Shown: piece after piece, positions 35,190 to 46,093 of the stretch
Layout: each line of letters starts with the position of its first letter
Position numbering within the stretch: the stretch's first letter is position 1
Source of the DNA: Lepidonotus clava
Lineage: Eukaryota; Annelida; Polychaeta; Phyllodocida; Polynoidae
Direction: 5' to 3'
DNA length: 64,000 nt
Assembly (NCBI GenBank): GCA_936440205.1
Contig: OW387133.1
Location: 4,058,001 to 4,122,000, forward strand
Notes under the pieces: generated by a model
Databases searched by the model: none
What the model saw: the letters and a program-made list of their open reading frames with translations, nothing else
Told to the model about the DNA's origin: nothing
Program-made: the position numbers and the translations under genes

Positions 35190-36230
35190 CCACGTTACTT
35201 CGGGAAAAATAGTGTGACGTTCCCTGGTAGGTCGGGGTTTCCGAGTCCTACAGCAGAGGGACGTGGGAATTGTTTCGGGTCTCGGACGGACGGAGAATCC
35301 GGGCAAGAAACCGAGATGTGATGTTTTTAGAGTCGTGCCGAGGGGGTTTGAGCGAGTCGGTCGGGAATCGGTGCTCGGTGTCGTACGGAGGACTGCGGGG
35401 AAGGGAAAATATGGTAGGGGTAGGGAGGAGTCGTGGATCGTCTCGCTATCTCCAATTCCGGTATTCACTTCGATAGGGCGATCCACCCCGGGTTCCGGTC
35501 CACGGGGTTGTCGGGCCGACAGTCGCCTATTGTTTGGTAGCGTGGGGCCGAGCCAGTCGCGCCGTCGTTCCCCTGGATTCCGGGTCTCCGTGCCGGGTTT
35601 CGGGCCTTCGTGCCATTCCGGGCCTGCGTTTCCGGGACTCCATCCGGGCCAGTTCCGGGCCTTCGTGCCCTACTTTGGTCCTCCGGGCCTCACTTCCGTT
35701 CCTCGGGCCTTCGGGCCCCTGTCCTAAATTTCGCCTAATTACCTCGAACTTCTACTATTTTACTCGAACTTGTAGTTAATTAACTCGTATCGGCTCATCT
35801 CAGCGGTTGTTTAAGGGAAGAAGACACGCGTGGACACAAGGAGAACTGCGAAAGAACTCGTTTTATTCGGGCCTCACCGCCCCTTTATATATTCTAGAGG
35901 TTAGCCCTGATTGGATGCTTTTGGTCACGTGGTTACAATTGACGTCACTTCCGGTTTACATTATCGCTTCCGGTTTACATATCACTTCCGGTTTACATTT
36001 CTCGGGACCTTTCGGGTTTCGGTCCTTTACACTTTCGTTCCTTTACACTTTCGTTCCTTTTTACATTTTCGGGCCTCTTTTTCGGGCTTTTACACTTTTC
36101 GTTCCTTTACACTTTCGTTCCTTTATTAACATATATACTTTTGTCATATTACCTTACTTTTCTCACTATGGTCTCTTTACATATCGGATGAATAGGCATT
36201 CATCACAATAGGCTTAGAGATCTACCTCAT
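35190..36230. repeat. CpG-rich block joined to an LTR-like repeat end
   Basis: 35190-35730 is GC- and CpG-rich, with repeated ttccgggccttcgtgcc-like wording. 35870-36000 (tttatat, tgattggatgcttttggtca, gacgtcacttccggttta) aligns with the 3' part of the repeats at 57490 and 59942 (tgatcattggc, gtgacatcacttctggtttt). This could be a solo LTR-like copy or a CpG-island promoter. The long frames across the block come from low stop density in CpG-rich DNA, not from a recognisable protein. Repeated ttacactttcgttcct follows at 36028-36125. Confidence 0.4.
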
Positions 36231-36270
36231 TTTGTGTATATCCACACGCACATGCCTTCCACTAAATCCC

Positions 36271-37010
36271 CAGTGGCCCGTTGCACAATGAGTTTCGTAA
36301 CAACGAAATTAATATTATTAACGAAAATAATATTTTTGTAACAACGATCGTTTTGCAACACCTTTTTTTCTATATTTAGAATGCCCCCAGAGAGCTGTAA
36401 ATTTTACTGAATTGTCTCTAATTCTTTTCCCTTTTTACATCAATTTATAGAATTCAATTCCATTCATTAGAACCAGAGATATTACTATTTTTGTAAAATC
36501 ATAACAATGAAACTTTTTGCTAAGATATCTGAACTTGATCCTCACAACGAAATTCTATTGTGCAATGGGCCACAGTGGCCCGTTGCACAATTTGTTTCGT
36601 AACAACGAAAATATTGTAAACAGCGCAAGAGTTCGTTGTTGCTTAATAAATTATTTGCAGGTATTTTCGTAACAATGAAATTTTTTTTTAACAATTTATT
36701 TCTATATTTAGAACGCCCTTTTAATGCGTTTTCTCCAATGTCTTGCCTTTTTATATCAATTTACAGAATTCAATTCCATCCATTAGAAGCCGAGATTTTT
36801 ACTATTTAAGTAAGAGTGGAATATTTTTGTAACAACGAAACATTTCGTTGTTAAGCAAAAGTTCGTTGTGCTTTCGTTGTTTTATCTTAGTAACGAAATT
36901 CTATTGTGCAACGGGCCACTGTGGCCCGTTGCACAATGAGTTTTGTAACAACAAAATTGATATTATTAACGAAAATAAAATTTTCGTAACAGACGAAATA
37001 TGCACCTGGA
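36271..37010. mobile_element. Family E TIR element, head-to-tail multimer (two full units and a partial)
   Basis: Each unit runs from gtggcccgttgcacaat to attgtgca(a/g)(t/c)gggccac. Units: 36271-36573, 36575-36919, and a left part 36921-37010. At the two junctions the ends meet around a single base (gggccacagtggccc centred on 36574; gggccactgtggccc centred on 36920), making perfect palindromes. Interior: gtaacaacgaaat repeats in both orientations. No coding capacity. Confidence 0.85.
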
Positions 37011-37248
37011 ATTGTTACGAATGGCAGACTAATGATTAACAGTAATAAACCCTATAGTTCTATACCACATGACACTTTGGCAGTGACCTTTCCCGCTAAC
37101 CCTGTCCATTATTCTGCTTAATTAATCAGGGTTGAGGTACTTTGGGCCTTCTATGGCGGGTCACCCACGAGGCAAACTCCTACAAGGCTGCTGGCTGGTT
37201 GGGTCCAGAATAATCTACTATCGGTTGGCCAAAAGAAATTTTAAAACA
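37011..37248. other. Non-coding
   Basis: Nothing recognised. Confidence 0.3.
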
Positions 37249-37499
37249 GGGGCCAGTTTCATAACAAAACTCTGTAAGATTTGTGTTTCATAAAGATACA
37301 TATATAGGTACATGAGTTTTGTTTTTGCTTACCTGAGTTTGGTTGGTTTTGAGTCAATTTACGGGAGTTTTGGGTCAATTTATGGAAGATTTGGGTTAAT
37401 TTACTTGTTCTGAAACAGCCATGTACAAGAAACTCGCATACAGTTTCCATAAGGGTACATAAAACCTTCGTAGCTATGGAGGTTGTTATGAAACATCCA
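37249..37499 (-). mobile_element. Family F element, reverse orientation
   Basis: ggggccagtttcataacaaa at the left and ttgttatgaaacatccag at the right form imperfect inverted ends. Inside, gagttttgggtcaatttatg-type phrases repeat, and tttccataa ... cttcgtagctatggagg matches the other F copies. Confidence 0.7.
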
Positions 37500-37867
37500 G
37501 TTTTGATAATTAAATAAAGGTTCTACATGAATTGGCTGTCAATCCTGGGTGAAGATTCATATTTCAATAAGACATCAGCTGAGGACTGAAGAACCCGCGA
37601 TTCAATGACCAATGGCCGACCATTCGATGGATGACGATTCATCAGCTAACAATCCGTTGGCAGGTGTTTCAACGACCGATGCTTCAGCGGCCGAAAATCA
37701 CCAAAAACCTGGAAGAAGGTGATATATGAATTGTCTTAACCTTCTGTTTCATACCTTTGGGAATGTTAGTAAACCCACAGCCCTAACTTCTTACTGTAAC
37801 CTTTAGAAGATATTAACATTAGCAAAAAATGAAACTTCCCCTTGTTATCAGTGTTTTCAACAGCTTT
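37500..37867. other. Non-coding
   Basis: 37560-37710 repeats variants of gatgattcatcagc / caatgaccaatggccgacca / caacgaccgatgcttcagcg, suggesting a small decayed tandem repeat. No gene. Confidence 0.35.
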
Positions 37868-38012
37868 TGAATATTGCTTAGGCCATGAAATAAAGAAGAA
37901 CCAGGCTGTCCTCACATCTACAACACATGGGGATTGTATATCCATCATGACCCGATGAATCCCTCTGGGCCGTAAGGCCATCCTCGGACACCCCCGTGGT
38001 TCTTCTTATATA
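37868..38012. mobile_element. Family I element, short form
   Basis: aataaagaagaaccaggctg at the left and cgtggttcttcttatataag at the right form inverted ends. atcatgacccgatga inside recurs at 39459. Confidence 0.6.
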
Positions 38013-38019
38013 AGTATTA

Positions 38020-38209
38020 CCCAGTCAAGTTGTGACAAAACGGAACCAACCATACTTTTTTGGTCAGTCTGTTACTTAAGATAGCACGTAGCAGTTACGT
38101 TATTTATGGTGAGGTTGAAACCTCACCGAATCAGATCATTGTTATAATGTTATTTTTTGGTGAGGGTAAGAGGGATATGCTTTGGTAAGACCAAACCATA
38201 ACAGAATAG
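38020..38209. mobile_element. Family B element, left half only
   Basis: Starts cccagtcaagttgtgacaaa, with catacttttttggtcagtct and tgaggttgaaacctcaccga. It stops within the interior, at ccaaaccataacagaata; the right end is absent. Confidence 0.75.
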
Positions 38210-38500
38210 TCCGAATCAATAGTGCAAATTTAATGATAGTTTTATATCAAGTCACAAAATATTTTTTACCCATTTGGATTTAACTGCGCAACGATTTTAG
38301 GTCATCAATGGTACTTGTTACATGCCCATATATCAGGCAGTGTACTATTCTGACAATAATATTCCATTCAAAATATGATTTCTGCGATATTGGCGTATTA
38401 ATTCGAGTAAATAATGATATACAATGTACTCGAAATGCTTTAAATTGTCATTTTGAGATACTATTTACATCATTGCATTTATCACCCGCTCAGCATACGA
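38210..38500. other. AT-rich non-coding DNA with a phrase repeated at 39300
   Basis: gtactcgaaatgctttaaat .. tttacatcattgca at 38424-38477 is repeated in diverged form at 39297-39348, so a ~50-bp dispersed repeat is present. Confidence 0.5.
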
Positions 38501-38865
38501 CCCAAGCAAGAATATGACATTATAATAACGTTGCAGCAACGTTCTGTTTAGACCTGGTTTGGTTCTTGTTACGTTCTTTTGAGGGCACCCAAAAACGTCT
38601 TTAGAACCTAACATTGCGACTTCACACTAGAACTTGTTTTGACGTTCTTATAATATTATTTCATGTTACAATAATGTTATTATAACATTCTTAATTAGTT
38701 TGGTCTCAACTTTACCAAAAAAAGAATGTTATTATAACGTTCTTTTTCAGTAAGTCTAAACCTTACCTAAAATAATGTTATTGTTACGTGAAAATTGGCT
38801 GGGTCTCAGACCAATTAAAAAAGTACGGTAGCAGAACGTTCTTGTTACGTTCCTGCTTGCCTGGG
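38501..38865 (-). mobile_element. Family A TIR element, minus orientation
   Basis: Ends cccaagcaagaatatgacat and cttgttacgttcctgcttgc then ctggg are the inverse of the plus-oriented copies. Full length about 365 bp. Interior: ttgttacgttcttttgaggg, tctttagaacctaacattgc, accttacctaaaataatgtt. Confidence 0.85.
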
Positions 38866-38879
38866 CGGGTGGTACCTAT

Positions 38880-39295
38880 TTGGGGTGGTGTGTATTGACA
38901 GGCCGTACGCACTGCACCATTTGTGCAGTATAAACAACACATTTAGAGTATTTCTTGGGTGATAAAATAAAGAAGAACCTTAGGGGTAGCCGTACGACCC
39001 AAGGGGATCATACGAACCTCGGGCTCCACCTTGGTCGGGCTCCACCTAAAGCCCTGTTTCCACCAGCCGATTATACTACCGATTTGTTGGTATTTTATTA
39101 CTTTTAACTAGCTATTACAACATAAGACTATACATCTTACATATCATTTAAAAGTTAAAACCTTTTCTAATGGTATATTAAATGTTCATAATTAACTGCC
39201 GATTTTTGAAATCGGTTGTAAAATCAGTTGGTGGAGACAGGCTTTAAGGGTCGTGCAGCCACCCTTAGATGCCTCCCGCGGGTCTTCTTATATTA
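38880..39295. mobile_element. Family I element carrying a nested TIR element at 39047-39247
   Basis: Outer family I wording: tgtgtattgacaggccgtac, taaagaagaaccttaggggt and ggtcttcttatattag. Inside, 39047-39247 has its own ends, taaagccctgtttccaccag and ttggtggagacaggcttta, with a ccgatt-rich interior related to family C. The inner element therefore probably inserted into the outer one. Confidence 0.6.
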
Positions 39296-39530
39296 GTACA
39301 CGAAATGCTCTAAATTTTCATTTGTAGATACAACTTACATCATTGCATATATATGCACACGGAGCGGCCATCTAAAATGTCCAATTTCCATACACTACTT
39401 ACTATAATGATATTTACTGTGAAACGAATGGGGCGACGTCCCCATTGCTGAATACTACTCATCATGACCCGATGATTCCCTCTGATACCTTGTCGCTTAT
39501 ATGATAAAGTCAATCCATGCGCTATGGTCG

Positions 39531-39534
39531 CACG

Positions 39535-39616
<82 letters not shown>

Positions 39617-39618
39617 CA
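39531..39618. repeat. (CA)n microsatellite
   Basis: Starts with cacgcacgca, continues as an uninterrupted CA run and ends cacgcacacaca. It lies next to a 35-base anchor (ataaagtcaatccatgcgct) that also borders the TA run at 42141. Frames crossing it encode only Cys-Val or His-Thr runs. Confidence 0.95.
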
Positions 39619-39770
39619 GAATCTTTGTAGGGTGTGGAAGGAGTGGGGTGTCCTTATCATATGAAGAATTTAAGAAATGGCCATATTGCATGTCACTGTG
39701 TTCTTGATATTCATGTCGATTTTTCAAATAAAACACTTATGGGGCTTTTCATTAAGTACATATGCATGAG

Positions 39771-39787
39771 GGGGGGGGGGGGGGGCT
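39771..39787. repeat. Poly-G tract
   Basis: Uninterrupted G run of about 16-17 bases. Confidence 0.9.
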
Positions 39788-40489
39788 GGAGAGGGTACGT
39801 GTCTGTGAATTTTGCATATAAGTCCTAGATGGCAGGCCCCTAAGTCGCACGTTGAATATGTACGACTCAGATTTTCCCTTACATAATGGATCCATATACC
39901 AGCAAGTCTCCATGGCTGTCACTGGCTACGTCAAATCTGGTTTAAATTTCAAAGTAATTGATAGTAATACCATTGATGATCGTCTGTGTGCTGGCTGGTT
40001 TACAGACCTACCTGTCATTGACCTGTGGGCCCAAACCTTGGTTTGATATGTGGTAGAATTCCCATCTAAAAATGGTTAACCGTGTGTAGTCTTTTTTATT
40101 TATTTATTTATTGAACTGCATTCATAACAAGATGATCTTCCATGCAAGTATAATAACATATATAATCCAATCAAAGCACATCACTTCAGAGTAAGCGACA
40201 TGTAATATTAACTTCAATGAAAATACACAGGCAACATTTGATAATACACATTATAGATTGTAGATGATAGGGCTCTGCAGTTTATACATAAGTATATTTC
40301 ATATCGTGGATAGTCACTCATTGGGGAATTCCCAAGGAAACTCACATTGTCTCACATTGGGAAACTGCGGGTTGGGCTTGACAGACAGTAGTAGACTGTT
40401 CCCACCCCCTCCTAATCCCAATATGACCGGGACCAATTAGTCTGTTCTGACCCATATACCTCTATGCCTATTGGTTTGAAATATAGTAT
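39788..40489. other. Non-coding
   Basis: A short phrase near 39800-39840 is shared with 370-420. tttatttatttattg at 40100 is low-complexity. No coding frame supported. Confidence 0.35.
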
Positions 40490-40838
40490 CCCAGGCAAGC
40501 AGCGACGTAACAAAAACGTTCTGTGACTGTAATTTTTTGGTTAGTCTGAAACTTGCCCAATTTTCACGTAACAATAACGTATATTTAGGTATAGTAAATA
40601 AACCATAATAACATTAAACTTTGGTGAAATTGAGACCTAACTTATAAAGAATGTTATAATAACGTTATTATGACATGAAAGAACGTTACAAGAATGTCAC
40701 AATAATGTTACAGTGCAACGTTGCAATGTAAGGTTCTAAAGACATCTTTGGGTGCCATCAAAATAACATAACAAGAACCAAAGCAGAACTAACCAGAACG
40801 TTGCTGCAACGTTATATAACGTCATATCTTTGCTTGGG
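40490..40838 (+). mobile_element. Family A TIR element
   Basis: Ends cccaggcaagcagcgacgta and acgtcatatctttgcttggg. Near-consensus interior (ggttctaaagacatctttgg, aacaagaaccaaagcagaac). Flanks are tat on the left and ata on the right, so an AT or TA target is possible. About 349 bp, no coding capacity. Confidence 0.88.
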
Positions 40839-40859
40839 ATAAGCTAGTGCTACAGTCTA

Positions 40860-41130
40860 TAGTCCTTGTGCAGACGTGGTCATGTGACCAGATTTTGGTG
40901 ATCACCACGTGGTTCTCAATGCCACGTGGCTTTAAAAATAACAGAAATTTATCAATTATAAATGATCAAAATTGTCCATTATTATGCAGTGAGTTATTAT
41001 GAAGTGAACTTTAAGAAATCATGTCTTCTGAATATTTTGAAATGGTAATTATTGTGGTTCTAGATTGATCACCAATATGGCGGCCTGCTTATTTTGGGAG
41101 GCATGACGTCATCTGCACAATGTCTATAGG
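40860..41130. repeat. Family M dispersed repeat
   Basis: gacgtggtcatgtgaccaga, tttggtgatcacc, and gatcaccaatatggcggcct correspond in order to 12885-13030. No inverted ends seen. Confidence 0.45.
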
Positions 41131-41235
41131 GACCCTCCCCCCTCTCCACTCCACCTAACCAGCCACTAGTGACGTCAATGCATACTGAGGTGTGTCCGTC
41201 CCCTTCAGATGCCACTTACCTCCCCCACCCACTAC

Positions 41236-41475
41236 AGGCCCATACCCACTAAGCAATATTCACCCAGTCAGCCGACTCATTGGCCCTAAAACCGACCGAT
41301 TTTACCAAGATAACTGGCCGATTTTTGCATCGATTCAGATCACCAATTAGTATGAAATATACATGTTTTTATATGAATCGGTGCTAAAGTCAGCTGATTA
41401 TTCTTGTAAAATCGGCCAACTTTAGTGCCGATCAGTCGGCCAACTTTGTCAGGATTGCCTGCTGGGCAAAGGGCT
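41236..41475. mobile_element. Family C TIR element, worn right end
   Basis: Left end ggcccatacccactaagcaa; the right end reads gattgcctgctgggcaaagg instead of gcctagtgggtatggg. Interior gtcagccgactcattggccc as in the other copies. It is followed by a C/A-rich tract (41480-41600). Confidence 0.75.
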
Positions 41476-41479
41476 TACC

Positions 41480-41789
41480 CGCCACTACCAACACCACCAA
41501 CACACCACCACTCTCCTCCCCCTCCCACCATCCACCCCTCTCCCCCATACCCACCACTACCACCCACACCCACCCCTCACCACCACCCCTTTCCACACAC
41601 AGTCAATATGTGGAAGTCGTGTCCTATATACTAAGATGTGCCCAGCGGGGAGTATGAAGGGACTTTATTTCCCGATAACATGGTATTGCTAATAGGCTAT
41701 GTGAGTTTGGTGCGGTTCTGGGACCCAATTTTAACATGTCAGAATTAAGGAAGTGGCTCATTGACTGTTGGCTGTTTTTTTACTGTTAT
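41480..41789. other. CCA/CAC-rich low-complexity tract and non-coding DNA
   Basis: 41480-41600 is made of caccacca/cccaccc-type wording, which gives a proline-rich frame without biological support. Nothing recognised afterwards. Confidence 0.5.
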
Positions 41790-42138
41790 CCCGGCAAGCA
41801 GCGATGTAACAAGCACATTCTGAAACCATACCTTTTTGGTCAGTCTGTAACCTGCCCAATTTTAGCATAACAGTTAAGTTATTTTATAGGTAGAGTTGAG
41901 ACTTGCTAAAAATGTGTTATAACGAAATCATATTTTAGTAAAGTTGAAAGCTTACCTAAAAAGAATGTTATAATTATGTTTTTTTAACGTGAAAGAAGGT
42001 AATACGAATGTCATAATAACAATAGAGTGTAACAGCATAATGTTAGGTTCTAAAGACATTTTTGGGGGCCATCAAAATAATGTAACAAGAACCAAAGCAG
42101 AACTCAACAGAATGTTGCTGCAACATTATAATAACGTC

Positions 42139-42139
<1 letters not shown>
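41790..42139 (+). mobile_element. Family A TIR element, right end running into a TA microsatellite
   Basis: Left end cccggcaagcagcgatgtaa; interior as in the other A copies. At the right, after ttataataacgtcat, the expected terminus is replaced by a (TA)n run at 42141-42172. Confidence 0.8.

Positions 42140-42140
<1 letters not shown>

Positions 42141-42172
<32 letters not shown>
42141..42172. repeat. (TA)n microsatellite followed by a 12-bp hairpin
   Basis: The TA run is followed at 42183-42222 by tagcgcatggat .. atccatgcgcta, a perfect 12-bp inverted repeat with a 7-base loop. Confidence 0.9.
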
Positions 42173-42175
<3 letters not shown>

Positions 42176-42242
42176 CGCATGGTAGCGCATGGATTAACTT
42201 TATCCATGCGCTAGGGTACAGTGATATGAGTAGTATTGTTAA

Positions 42243-42456
42243 GCCCCATACCCACTAGGCGATTTTACCAGCGGCGAGTGACAGGCAACTGGGAGAATCA
42301 GCTGACTTTTAAGGTTGCTGTATGATTGGTATATTGGAATGTGCAGGTTTGACCTGAATTGCCAGTAAAATCGTCCAATTCTAGGGGCAGAATCGGCCAA
42401 TTTTAGTGGATATCTGTCGGCCGACTCAGGGATAATCACCTAGTGGGTATGGCCCT
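42243..42456. mobile_element. Family C TIR element with TTAA flanks
   Basis: TTAA at 42239-42242 and 42457-42460. Ends gccccatacccactaggcga and tcacctagtgggtatggcc. Full length about 214 bp. Confidence 0.87.
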
Positions 42457-42661
42457 TTAATGTATTCATCACAACTCCAAACATCACGTCGCACTTTGGC
42501 CATTCTTCAAAAGGAACAGAATTTTATCATAATGTTCTATCATAGTTTGGTCTTATCATTATGATCATATTCTTATACACTTATCTGCCACATGCCGTTT
42601 TATCAAACAAAGTATACGGTCACAGAATCTTTTCTTGCCACTTGTCTAGGTGGGTCCTGCT
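42457..42661. other. Non-coding
   Basis: Nothing recognised. Confidence 0.3.
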
Positions 42662-42991
42662 CAATTTTCCCTACCACAGATAGCTGATTATGGAATTTTC
42701 TGCACCTGCTGGCTAACTTTCACAAACTTTGTTGAAAAAACACTGGAAAGACTATAAAATTTTTTACAAATATTTGCTCTAAATCCATCTGTGTTGAATG
42801 CATTTTCAAATAAACTTATAGATACATTCTGAAAAATAGTGAATGCTACTTTTCCATCATGCTCTATGACAAATAATGCCAGGATTAATGAAAATTCCTA
42901 TACTCACACCGATACTACCCAGCATGCATCTTGATCTAGGCTAATCTTCAGGTAAAATAGGGAAAGCTGGCTATCCGTGGTAGGGAGAATT
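42662..42991. mobile_element. Family D TIR element, long form
   Basis: Left end caattttccctaccacagat; right end ctatccgtggtagggagaatt. Interior: acctgctggctaact, a central AT-rich part, acccagcatgcatcttg, cttcaggtaaa. About 330 bp. Confidence 0.83.
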
Positions 42992-43256
42992 CTTGAAGCT
43001 TTTTAGCGAGAAACAGACTCATGAAATACGTATGGTCACAGAACTGTACTGTTACGTCTCAACTCAGCATTGTAGGGCCCTGCCTGTAGGCCTGACATTG
43101 TCGTTAATGTATTCTGCCTCCATGACGGCTGACACAAGCCTATATTACGTCTCTGAGCACGGTGCCAGCTTCCTGCCTGCTGAATGGGAGGTAAACATGC
43201 AATGGTCATTTAGCCAAAGTCTGTGGGATGGGGGTGGGGTGGGGGGAAGGGTTACT
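42992..43256. other. Non-coding; weak open frame 42993-43277
   Basis: The plus-strand frame of about 94 codons has no recognisable domain and runs into the family A element. Not called. Confidence 0.3.
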
Positions 43257-43587
43257 CCCAGGCAAGCAGTGATGTAACAAGCTCTACGACCATACTTTTT
43301 TGGTTAGTCTGTAACCTGCCCAATTTTCACATAACAGTTACATTATTAAGTTGAGACTTACTAAAAAAAGACTGCTTTAATAACACTATATTTTAGTGAA
43401 TTTGAGACCTTACTTATAGATAAATGTTATAATAATGTTATTATAATGTGAAAGAACGTCACAATAATGTCGCAATGTAAGGTTCTAAAGACATTTTTTG
43501 TGCCATTAACATAACGTAACAAGAACCAAAGCAGAACTAAACAGAATGTTCTAATGATGTTATAATAACGTCATATTCTTGCTTGGG
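43257..43587 (+). mobile_element. Family A TIR element
   Basis: Ends cccaggcaagcagtgatgta and acgtcatattcttgcttggg. The interior is slightly shortened but in family order. Confidence 0.86.
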
Positions 43588-43676
43588 TTTCTTGCTTACT
43601 GATACGCCAACCCCTATACCTTCAGGACTGTCCTACCCTGCCTCTACACCCTTGATATGTACAAACTTATTGGTAT

Positions 43677-44243
43677 CCCAGCCAAGGTGCGACATAACGG
43701 TCACATAATGCAACCATGCTTTTTTGGTTTGTCTGTTCCTTACTAAAATTCATGTATCTGTTACGTTATTTTTCTGGGAGGTTGAGACCTAAAATTAAAA
43801 CACAATGTTGTTATGACATTCTAATCAGGCCAGTGGAAGTTCCAGGCCTCAGTTCAACAGAACATTGTTGTGACCTCCTGACTAGGGGAGGTCCCAATGT
43901 CACCTAAACAGAATGTTATCTACTTGTGATGTTCTGATTACATCAGGCCTTAACCTCTCCTAGACAGAATATTACTATGACCATCTCATCAGGTTAGGTC
44001 TCAACCAAACCTCAACAGAATGTTATTGTGACATTCTTATTAAGTGAGATCACATTATAAGCCAAAAAGATAATGTCACAATAACATTATCAGAATGTCA
44101 CAATGTAACGTTGCAACAGTTGGTTGCAGTGACATTATTGGGAGTCATCAAAAGAATGTCGCTGTGACCTAACAGTAGAATGTAACAAGAACCAATCCAG
44201 AACGTTGCTGCAACATTATTGGAATGTCATTTCCTTAGCTGGG
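43677..44243. mobile_element. Family B TIR element with internally amplified middle
   Basis: Ends cccagccaaggtgcgacata and catttccttagctggg. At 567 bp it is about 200 bp longer than the other B copies. The extra DNA (about 43780-44050) consists of four to five ~60-bp units, each with caacagaatgttatt, gtgacattctgat-type wording, and aggt(c/t)...cctc. Confidence 0.85.
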
Positions 44244-44276
44244 ATGTCCCTTGCTACCCCTGTAATGTCCCTGTAA

Positions 44277-45330
44277 GTCAGTAGGTAAAGTGACAATGCG
44301 TGTATGGTGCGGCACCCAGCCCTCATATATGATCGGTAAGCAGTGTACCACAATAGGTAATCAGGGCCTTAATTTCCTGTTATCTCATGCAGCTGCCCCC
44401 AACTTGCCTGTAGAACCCTTTTTGATATAGTCCTTATTATGTTATTCATATGTTTGTGCAGAATCCTGTATCAAAAGGACATCCTTTATTATATTGCCTT
44501 TTCCTCAAATAAATTTGTGCTTTATGGTGCTACTAGTATAAATAAATAGTGGAGCCTCCCTCTCCCTTGATACATATGTACTTTATGGTGCTGACATACA
44601 CATCCATACATAGCTGAGACTCCCCCTCCCTTCCCCCCCTTAGGGCCATTAGTATATTAACTAGGAAGGTAAAGTGACAATGTGTGTAGGATGCGGTGGC
44701 CGGCCTTTTATGTATTATCATTAAGCAGTGTATGACAATAGGTAATCAGGGCTATTATCTCCTGGTATCACATTAGCCTGCCACCAACTTGCTGATAGAA
44801 CTTCTTTTTAGCATTGTCCTTATAACATTATTCATACCCTTTATTGTCTTGCTGTTTCCCCACATAAATCTGTGTTTTATATCACCATTTGCATAAAGGG
44901 AGTACAGACTCTCCCTTCCCCCCATGATAGGTATGTACTCAATACCACACCGACATACAATCCATGTATTGCTAGCACTGCCTCCCCCCTCCCTCCCTTG
45001 GGGATATTTGTGATATGAGTCAGTAGGTAAAGTGACAATGTGTGTAGGAAGCGGCGGCCGGCCTTTATGTATTATCATTAAGCAGTGTATGTCACTACGA
45101 CAATAGGTAATCACTTTATCTCCTGTTATATCATTAGCCTGCCACCAACTTGGTGAAAGAACCCTTTTTAACATTGTCCTTATATTATTATTAATAAATC
45201 TGTGTTTTATAGCACCATTTATAGCACCATTTGTATAAATAAATAACTGACTCTCCCTCACCCAAGATAGGTCTGTACTTAATGTAAGGCCCCTTGCTGA
45301 CATACACATCCATACATAGCTCACTTGTAA
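44277..45330. repeat. Three tandem units of about 320-380 bp
   Basis: Units start near 44277, 44650 and 45017 with aggtaaagtgacaatgtgtg. Shared landmarks follow in order: ggccggcctttatgtatta, taagcagtgta, acaataggtaatca, ctgccaccaacttg, ttgtccttat, aaatctgtgttttatagcac, and a C-rich tail before acatacacatcc. The two later units are most alike. The 183-codon minus frame across units 2-3 is a by-product. Confidence 0.85.
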
Positions 45331-45545
45331 GGCCCATACCCACTAGGACATTTTCAAGCAGTTGGCCTACAGATCAGTGATAAACCTGGCTGATTCTATC
45401 CCTAGAATCGGCCAATGTTAGCACCGTTTCAGATCAAACATGCACATTCCAACGTACTATACTAACAGGCGACCTTAATAATCGGCCAATTTCAATGCCA
45501 ATCCATTTGCCAACTGTGTAAAGGTCGCCTAGTGGGTATGGGGCT
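45331..45545. mobile_element. Family C TIR element
   Basis: Flanked by GTAA (45327-45330) and TTAA (45546-45549). Ends ggcccatacccactaggaca and gtcgcctagtgggtatgggg. Confidence 0.85.
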
Positions 45546-45549
45546 TTAA

Positions 45550-46093
45550 TTGTTGGTTCATAGATATAGGAATACAAATATGAATTGTATGTAGTTTATT
45601 TTTTTGCAAGCTAGTACAACCTTTGAATCTCTGTCATTGTTTGCATATTGAACTAGATTCAGAATATTTATTCACAAATATAGGAAGAAAGAAATGTTAG
45701 GTCAATGTGCGAGTCTGGCAACAACAGGAAGACCTGCCGCTCAATAATAGCCATAGTATCGTACATATATATATGCTTAAATTCTGAATAACAAGATAGA
45801 ACCCTTATAATATATAATTATAATATTATATGTGATATTTTTCCATGTAAAGTCAATAGAACCTTAAATATGGCCTTTGCTCAATTGTTGAAGACAGTCA
45901 CAATTTATAAGCGAGGATATGAAGACAATACGACAAGTAATATATATATGATATATTTGATTTTTGTTTGCTATCTATATTTTGGTTATGTGCATCACTA
46001 TTAGAATGAACCAATTATATAAGTGTACAGATTCTGGATAGCTGTTCTGCCCATTCTACACAAGGAATCAATGGTTGCCATGACATCAGTCCT
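45550..46093. other. AT-rich non-coding DNA
   Basis: Nothing recognised; several short TA-rich runs. Confidence 0.35.

Noticed and set aside
35263-35779. 154-codon frame in the CpG-rich block
   Set aside because: Low stop density in GC-rich DNA; residues reflect cgg/ccg words and no family is recognisable.
41425-41634. Proline-rich 69-codon frame
   Set aside because: Comes from a CCA/CAC low-complexity tract next to a family C element.
44773-45324. 183-codon minus-strand frame
   Set aside because: Lies in tandem units and repeats its own wording; no domain.
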